From Chaetomium olivaceum (lineage: Eukaryota > Ascomycota > Sordariomycetes > Sordariales > Chaetomiaceae), in contig JAYWVB010000001.1 in the NCBI GenBank assembly GCA_039881045.1, positions 434,001 to 498,000 of the forward strand: a DNA stretch of 64,000 bases. Reading direction: 5' to 3'. The notes beneath the pieces are model-generated. The model saw only the letters and a list, made by a program, of their open reading frames with translations, ran no database searches and had not been told where the DNA came from. The position numbers and the translations under genes are program-made. This document shows positions 58,465 through 64,000 of this stretch, one piece after another (the first letter of the stretch is position 1; each line of letters begins with the position of its first letter).

Positions 58465-59314
58465 ACTCTCCTCGAGTTGGGCTGACTACACTACGGTGTG
58501 CCCAGTTGACAAGGGTGGAGGCGGGAAGCCGTCAAAAGTTACGCGCTCCTTTGATTTGTGGTGTTTTGTTTCCCCTATTGTTGTTGTATAGGAGTATGAA
58601 CTTGCTCAGAGATGCAAGCCGTTCGATAGTCGCTTTCTCTATCAACACACAACGCCGATGCCTTTCTGGGACTGCCACTACAACGAGGGGTTGCAATTCA
58701 AAGAAATGACCAGTCATTCAGGTACCAACTGAGCAGTTATTGGCCTGCTTGTGCCGTGGCCGCGGTGACCGCCCATTTGGGCCGGCGGCAACTGGGTCCC
58801 AGATATATTAATCTGGGGCAGGGTGCATAACTGCCTTGATTTATAGTGCTCTCTCCTCTCCACATCGGGCCACCGTTCGGTAGATCTGCCCGAAGTGCGG
58901 GGAGCCAAGCAAGGATGCCAGGCATGATTCAACCGCTTTGGTTCTCATTCTTCTCTTCCAGCTCCGCCAAACCTGCTCTTCCATCGAAGGTAGTTGGGCG
59001 GGCGTCCTGGGAGTGGACTCATGTGGGATAAAGAGGGAGGTGAGCTGAAATAGGGGGGGGACCCGAGTAGAGCCAAGACGGTTAACTACCCGGTGGATTC
59101 TCACCCTGTCCACTCGAGCCACTGCACAACATAGTTAACGGCATCCTTGCTGGGGAAGCGGGATGTCTCCATATACCCGCGGCTTGTCGGGATCACTCTC
59201 CCTCGGAGTGACGCGGATGGGCCTACTTCATTTGGCTATTCCGGAGCGCACTCTGGATGGGAACTTCCGCTGGGATATCGTTCCTGGCTCGGATGCAAAC
59301 TACCTGCCGATCTG

Positions 59315-59340
59315 CTGGGGGGTCAAGAGACTAAGTGGGG
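59315..59340 (+). promoter_or_regulatory. Pair of candidate CreA/CRE1 sites upstream of the GH45 gene
   Basis: CTGGGG (59315-59320) and GTGGGG (59335-59340) both fit SYGGRG and lie 14 bases apart, about 145-170 bases before the ATG. Closely spaced pairs are typical of functional carbon-catabolite repression sites in cellulase promoters. The consensus is short, so this is tentative. Confidence 0.4.
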
Positions 59341-59354
59341 AGCGTGGGAACGGT

Positions 59355-59362
59355 GTATATAT
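59355..59362 (+). promoter_or_regulatory. TATA-box-like element of the GH45 gene
   Basis: TATATATG sits about 120 bases upstream of the ATG, a usual TATA distance for strongly regulated fungal secreted-enzyme genes. Confidence 0.4.
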
Positions 59363-59482
59363 GCTTGGGAACTCTACCCATGGTGTGCTAGACCCCGGAT
59401 CTGGCGTGGTTGACACTCTTATTATATCGTGATCCAGATTTCTATATCAGAGGTACATAACTACCAGCTACATACACAAGCC

Positions 59483-60414
59483 ATGCATCTCTCCGCGACC
59501 GCCCTCCTTGCCGTCCTGCCGGCTATGGCTATAGCGCAGGCCTCGGGCTCGGGCCAGACCACGCGGTACTGGGACTGCTGCAAGCCGAGCTGCGCGTGGC
59601 CGGGCAAGGGCTCGTCGACGCCGGTGGGGACGTGTGACAAGTCGGACAACCCGCTCAACGACGGCGGCGCGACCAAGTCGGGCTGCGACAGCGGCGGCAG
59701 CGCCTTCATGTGCTCGAGCCACAGCCCCTGGGCCATCAACGACAACCTCGCATACGGCTGGGCCGCCGTCAACATCGCCGGCAGCTCCGAGTCGCAGTGG
59801 TGCTGCGCCTGCTACGAGCTGACCTTCACCAGCGGGCCCGTCTCGGGCAAGAAGATGATTGTGCAGGCGACCAACACGGGCGGCGACCTGGGGAACAACC
59901 ACTTTGATATTGCCGTATGTTGTTGTTGCCCTTGCCCCAAAACGTCTTACCCCTTTTCACACCACCTACATACATGTCGTGCCCGTACACTACTAACACA
60001 ACCCTTAGATGCCCGGCGGCGGCGTTGGCCTCTTCAACGGTAAGCCACCTCCCTCCCCATTCTCCTCAACCCAGAACATCGCACTAACCCACCACCCCAC
60101 CACCAGCTTGCACGGAGCAGTACGGCGCACCAGCAAACGGCTGGGGCGACCGATATGGCGGTGTGCACTCGCGGGCCGACTGCGACGGCTTCCCGGAAAA
60201 GCTCAAGGCCGGTTGTTACTGGCGCTTCGACTGGTACGTACTCTTTTTTGCAAGGTTGGGGGGGGGCGGGGCGTGGAAGGAGCCGGTTGACTGACAACAT
60301 TCGTTTGTGTTTTTCTCTCTCTCCAGGTTCATGGGCGCCGACAACCCGGCGGTTACCTTCAAGCAGGTGTCCTGCCCGGCCGAGATCTCGGGCAAGAGCG
60401 GCTGCTCGAAGTAA
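59483..60414 (+). CDS. GH45 endoglucanase (family 45 cellulase) without cellulose-binding domain
   Basis: Four exons, 59483-59914, 60009-60039, 60107-60233 and 60327-60414, give 225 residues. Residues 1-18 are a signal peptide (MHLSATALLAVLPAMAIA). The GH45 signature TTRYWDCCKPSCAWPGKG carries the catalytic-base Asp, and NTGGDLGNNHFDIAMPGGGVG holds the acid Asp; this second motif spans the first intron. Many Cys (CCACYEL, ACTEQYG, RADCDGFP, AGCYWRFDW, VSCPAEISG, SGCSK) fit the usual disulfide-rich barrel. The enzyme cuts internal beta-1,4 bonds in cellulose. It ends right after the catalytic domain, with no linker or CBM1, so it is the single-domain type. Confidence 0.96.
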
Positions 60415-61051
60415 AGCGGGCTCTTGGAGCGTTGGGTGGTTTGTTTGGGCTTCTTTGGGTAGAAGCTAAGAGGCTGGTGGGGATAGCCGCGCCTCGGTCG
60501 TATGAGGGTGGTGGTTGGTTGTGGAATTCGGAAAGTATATACAGTCTGGAGACGGGGATGGGGTGTATATACTGCTGCTCTTCAAGATTCAAACGATACG
60601 TGGCCGCGTTTGCTGACAAGCATTATGTGGTTTTAACCCCCCCCTTTGCCTCATGTGCCGTTTGTTGCCTTCATAAACTGGTTCGGATGTGGTAACGCGC
60701 GGATTTGATGCGCGAGGGTTATGGATACTTCGGGGGAAGTACGCCGGCACTGCCCCCACGAAGATCGTATTTTGGAACCTTGGACAGATATGCTCGAGCT
60801 AAAAGCGGGTTTGTCTTCCACACCTAGAAGTCCAACTTGTTCCATCAGGTCCCTTCCTGGCCGTTCGCCTTGGGCCACGACCTGCAAGAGCTCGCCTGCA
60901 ACGCCGTATTGGTATCGGTAGGTCCATAGAAATAATCAATCGCACGCTAAAGGTTGATATATCCGCAAGGCAATCCGATTCTATAACTCCATGCGCCAAC
61001 CGGACCCGCTAATCTGCAAAATCCCATCCCAACCTGTGTATCAAAATAACC
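60415..61051. other. Convergent intergenic region
   Basis: It lies between the stops of the GH45 gene and ATG6. No gene is seen. Confidence 0.5.
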
Positions 61052-62605
61052 TCAAGGCCCGGTTGCTCCATTAACATTGCTCGCATGCGCCAACAGAAAC
61101 TTACAACATGTCAGCGTCATCTTGCAGGCCTTGGTCCAACCGTCATCCTGGGCCACACCACCCAGCCGGATGCTCACATCCCCTATCTTGTCGCCTTCGA
61201 TGTGGTAGGGAAGGCTCAGGGGGTTGCCCTCAGCGGCCGTCTGTGCATACACATGGGCGCCAAGCTGACGGACGAGTTCCAGGAATGCCGTCATGGCGTT
61301 GTCAAATTTGCGGTGCATGAAGGTCAGACCCAGAGGCATGTCGCCCGACGAATAGAGATCGAGGACGTGGCGTTTAGGAGGCGGCGGGGGAGCGCTGCGG
61401 GCCGATGTGCTGCCTGACCGGCTGGAGGATGGGGAAGGCTGGTCGTAGCGTATGATGCGGGATGTCGAGCCCATGGGCTGGAGCTCGTAACCCTCGAAGC
61501 GAAAACCTAGCTTGTCGGCGACGGTGAACAGCAGAAGCAGGGCGTGGCCCCAGGCGGCGTTGATCTCGGGCCAGTCGACGGGGTTGGCGGAGAGGCGGCC
61601 TAGGCGAAGACCGTTGATGGTGGCGAAGGTGCCGTCATGACTAATCCAGAAGGTGTCGTTGTAGACGTTGCTGCGCTGCAGTTTTTCAAGTTGGCGTGAG
61701 TCGTGGTCGAACTTGCTATTGATGCTGTCACGCTCGTTTTGAAAATCGGCGAGCCGACTCGCAAAGGAGTTACGATCCCGCCAAAATGCTTCTTCTTGGG
61801 CATCTAGTTTCTGGCTGTCGCCCTCTAGAGCACGGAGTTCGGCATCGAGCGCTTCTTTGTCCTGCTCAAGCTGGCGAATCTCTTCGCGTGCCGCGGCTTC
61901 TGCCTCTTGTGCTTTCCGAAGAGCCTCTGCCCGAGCTCGTAGTTCCCCATCTGTCGGTGTGCTGGCTTGTATTTCCTTCAAGAACGCAATGTATGCGTCC
62001 CGCTCCCGTGTCGTGATCTCCAGCTTCTTCTGTAGCTCCTCCAGCAGTACGTCTGTGCAGTCAACGCAAACAGGGTGGTCGATATCGGAGCGGGCAGAGA
62101 GTATCTCGAAAAGCTTAGTAATACGCTCCATCTCGTACGACTTGTTGGCATCCTCTTCGTCTTCGGGACTGTCGGTGGCGCCTGTCGGCGTTGGAGAGGT
62201 ATGCTGCAGCTGTTGATTCCTCTGCAAGGCCGAGTTTGGCGGCGCTATTTGGGACTCGGTAAGGAAGATGAATGACATAGCAGAGTTATCGCGAGCGTGG
62301 CCATCGCCCCGACCAGGCCCCCCATGACGTTTGAATATCGGCGGAGGCGCATTCCGAGCTGCTCGTTCGTATGTCGCCTTCCGGGTACGGTCTTGTGAGT
62401 GGAGCGTTCGGGGAGTGGCTGGTTTCTTTGGACCCTGTTGTGAATGCGTCGCTATGGAACAAGAAGAAAAAATAAGCTTCAAGGTCCTTGACATTGGACA
62501 TGTTCTTCGGAGCTGCTTACCGACGAGCAAGTCATATGCTGCGGGATTCAGGTCCTCCAGCGAACCGTCAAGGCGGAGCGGAGTACGGCATTTTTGGCAA
62601 TACAT
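61052..62605 (-). CDS. ATG6: Autophagy protein 6 / Beclin 1 / Vps30
   Basis: Exons 62605-62521 and 62451-61052; the 69-nt intron (GTAAGC donor, CCATAG acceptor) is a multiple of three and lacks an in-frame stop, so an intron-retaining frame is also open. The spliced protein has 494 residues. It starts MYCQKCRTPLRLDGSLEDLN, joins YDLLVATHSQ, and has SAMSFIFLTESQ (BH3-like area), CVDCTDVLLEELQKKLE, a long coiled coil (about 190-300: LRKAQEAEAAAREEIRQLEQ) and the C-terminal BARA/ECD domain: NDTFWISHDGTFATINGLRL, VDWPEINAAWGHALLLL, GSTSRIIRY, DLYSSGD. Atg6/Vps30 is a subunit of the class III PI3-kinase complexes used in autophagy and vacuolar sorting. Confidence 0.95.
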   Translation of the reverse strand: MYCQKCRTPLRLDGSLEDLNPAAYDLLVGKQLRRTCPMSRTLKLIFSSCSIATHSQQGPKKPATPRTLHSQDRTRKATYERAARNAPPPIFKRHGGPGRGDGHARDNSAMSFIFLTESQIAPPNSALQRNQQLQHTSPTPTGATDSPEDEEDANKSYEMERITKLFEILSARSDIDHPVCVDCTDVLLEELQKKLEITTRERDAYIAFLKEIQASTPTDGELRARAEALRKAQEAEAAAREEIRQLEQDKEALDAELRALEGDSQKLDAQEEAFWRDRNSFASRLADFQNERDSINSKFDHDSRQLEKLQRSNVYNDTFWISHDGTFATINGLRLGRLSANPVDWPEINAAWGHALLLLFTVADKLGFRFEGYELQPMGSTSRIIRYDQPSPSSSRSGSTSARSAPPPPPKRHVLDLYSSGDMPLGLTFMHRKFDNAMTAFLELVRQLGAHVYAQTAAEGNPLSLPYHIEGDKIGDVSIRLGGVAQDDGWTKACKMTLTCCKFLLAHASNVNGATGP

Positions 62606-63291
62606 GGTTAGTAAAGCCCATGCCGGGGCTAGCGGGGATTGATGGCAGTCGTATGCGATGTGATACCAGTTTGGTAGTTCACAAGTGGTTTGGTGTTTCT
62701 TGATACATTTCGGTACTCGGGAGACTAGAGACTGGAGCCTGTCAAGTCAACGTCACTCACTGACAGCCCGAAGGTCACTCCCACCCACACAGTCCAGTCC
62801 CACTGAAGGCCCCTTGCAGCCACCCCTGTCGCTGATGGATAACCCCTGTCCACAGTGCCTTGTTCCCGTGTGATCGTCATGTGGCACGTGCATGGCTCCT
62901 GACTGGTCCCGGGTTTGGTGAACTCCCGCAACCAGGCAACCTGAAAGGCGAAGCAACGCAATGCTCGGCTTGGGACTTGCCAACTTCATCATCCACCAAC
63001 GACGACACCCTCCACCGAACCACTTGAGTGACGCAACAGCACTCATCCCGCAACACAAGATTCCAGCAGCATCGAACCTTCAGTCAAAGGTACAGACATA
63101 AACTGTGGCCCTCCTTGCCTCGATACCCTTGCGATCCGAGAACCAGCCTCTCCCAAGCGCCAACAGGCTGCATCTTCAGGCTCAGCATCGCATTACTTGT
63201 GCTGCTTTGCATCGACGTTTACGAGCGATTCATTGACGGCAACTGTCTTTGCGGCCCGGACCCTTGAACGTGCCATTCTCTCCGACTCAAA
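62606..63291. promoter_or_regulatory. Divergent promoter region of ATG6 and VTI1
   Basis: No other gene is seen. Head-to-head start codons are 686 bases apart. Confidence 0.5.
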
Positions 63292-63951
63292 ATGGCCACC
63301 CCGCTCGACACCGACGCCGGCACTGAGCTGTTCAAGCACTATGAGACCGAATACCAGCTGGTTCAGGCGGACCTAGTGCAAAAGCTCGACCAGATCGTGG
63401 AACTGTCAGGGGAGCCGAGGAAGGCGGCGTTGAGTGCCGCTGAGCGGGCGCTGGAAGAGACGGGAGAGCTGGTCGACCAGATGCAGATGGAAAAGCAGAA
63501 CGTACCCTCAACACAGCGTTCCGCCATCAACCGGCGGTTGCGCGACTACAAGACGGACGTTGACGGCTACCGGCGGAAGCTGCGGACCCTAGCAGACGAT
63601 AAGAGTGCCCTGTTCGGTTCTCGGTATACCGATAACCCAGGGTCCTCATCGGGAGATGCTCACTTTGAGCAGAGGCAACAGTTGCTGTCGGGTACGTCTG
63701 CCAAGCTTTTGTTCCCAAGCCGACGACACAAGGCTGACTTATTGTTCTACAGGCACGGATCGCCTCGACCGCAGCACACAGCGGCTCAAGGCTAGCCAGG
63801 CGCTGGCGAACGAGACTGAGGCGATCGGGGCCAACACACTTGCGCAGCTGCAACAGCAGCGCGAGACCATCGACCACACTACCAGGGTCCTGTATGAGAG
63901 CGAAGGCTATGTTGATCGCAGCATCAAGAGCCTCAAAGGGATCGCTCGTAG
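63292..63951 (+). CDS. VTI1: Vti1-type v-SNARE, 3' end outside the window
   Basis: Exons 63292-63691 and 63753-63951 (intron 61 nt); a GTATGA donor at 63952 opens a second intron that runs past the window end. The visible part gives about 199 residues. The N-terminal Habc-type bundle reads LFKHYETEYQLVQADLVQKL, ALSAAERALEETGELVDQMQ and INRRLRDYKTDVDGYRRKLR. The SNARE motif follows the first intron (TDRLDRSTQRLKASQALAN, EAIGANTLAQLQQQRETIDH) and reaches SIKSLKGIAR, where the family continues with its membrane anchor. Vti1 acts in Golgi, endosome and vacuole fusion. Confidence 0.93.
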
Positions 63952-64000
63952 GTATGACGTTCTTGCATTCGCGCGGCCACTATGACGAGGCCAGCTAACG

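Larger units (their letters stand above)
58465..59482. other. Intergenic region with the GH45 promoter
   Basis: No gene is seen. The right half holds the promoter elements listed separately. Confidence 0.5.

Noticed and set aside
58233..58591. Native HET-C C-terminus ending at 58591
   Set aside because: After 58235 the read frame becomes Val/Ala/Arg-rich, while the next frame continues the GYGRREEE repeats and ends GRRGWGY at 58464.

Overview
The window is GC-rich nuclear DNA from a filamentous ascomycete. Genes carry short introns (about 50-150 nt) with GTRNGT-like donors, CTAAC-type branch sites and YAG acceptors. The gene set (HET-C, fused HIS4, GH45 endoglucanase, GH47 mannosidase, PTS1-ending D-amino-acid-oxidase-like enzyme, TAF9, lipin, Atg6, Vti1) fits a Sordariomycete, most likely Sordariales/Chaetomiaceae. 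The species is inference.

Layout from left to right: C-terminal end of an unrecognised gene (2-226); a spliced caspase-like protein that seems to lack both catalytic residues (3570-5354); phospholipase B (minus); a 4 kb gene-poor stretch; HIS4 (minus) and TAF9 (plus) sharing a divergent promoter; lipin/PAH1 (minus); a large membrane protein with an FN3-like domain; a twin-CX9C Cmc1-like protein; a D-amino-acid-oxidase-like enzyme (minus); a fungal protein of unknown function (31292-33451); UTP11 (minus); GH47 alpha-mannosidase; Maf-like pyrophosphatase (minus); mitochondrial threonyl-tRNA synthetase (minus); an unknown membrane/coiled-coil protein; a gene-poor stretch with two related tRNA-Glu-like genes; urease; an HMG-box protein (minus); a 3.1 kb gap; HET-C; GH45 endoglucanase; ATG6 (minus) and the first exons of VTI1 (plus), again divergent.

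Most genes are ordinary housekeeping genes with no operon-like logic. Thematic links are loose: HET-C, Atg6 and the caspase-like protein all relate to fungal self-recognition, autophagy or cell death, but they are spread over 60 kb and nothing shows that they work together.

The strongest window-wide signal is technical or evolutionary. At least eight conserved genes (HIS4, FN3 protein, Cmc1-like, DAO-like, the 31-33 kb gene, Maf, urease, HET-C) have their conserved reading frame broken by one- or two-base indels, many of them in C or G runs. In each case I could add up (HIS4, FN3 gene, DAO, Maf, urease, HET-C, and Cmc1 if its alternative end is used), the exons restore to a multiple of three once the indels are allowed for. 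I read this as mainly consensus-sequence error, although individual cases (HIS4 with a CCC-TGA junction, urease with two breaks) deserve checking. I found no transposon, CRISPR array, rRNA or virus-like gene.
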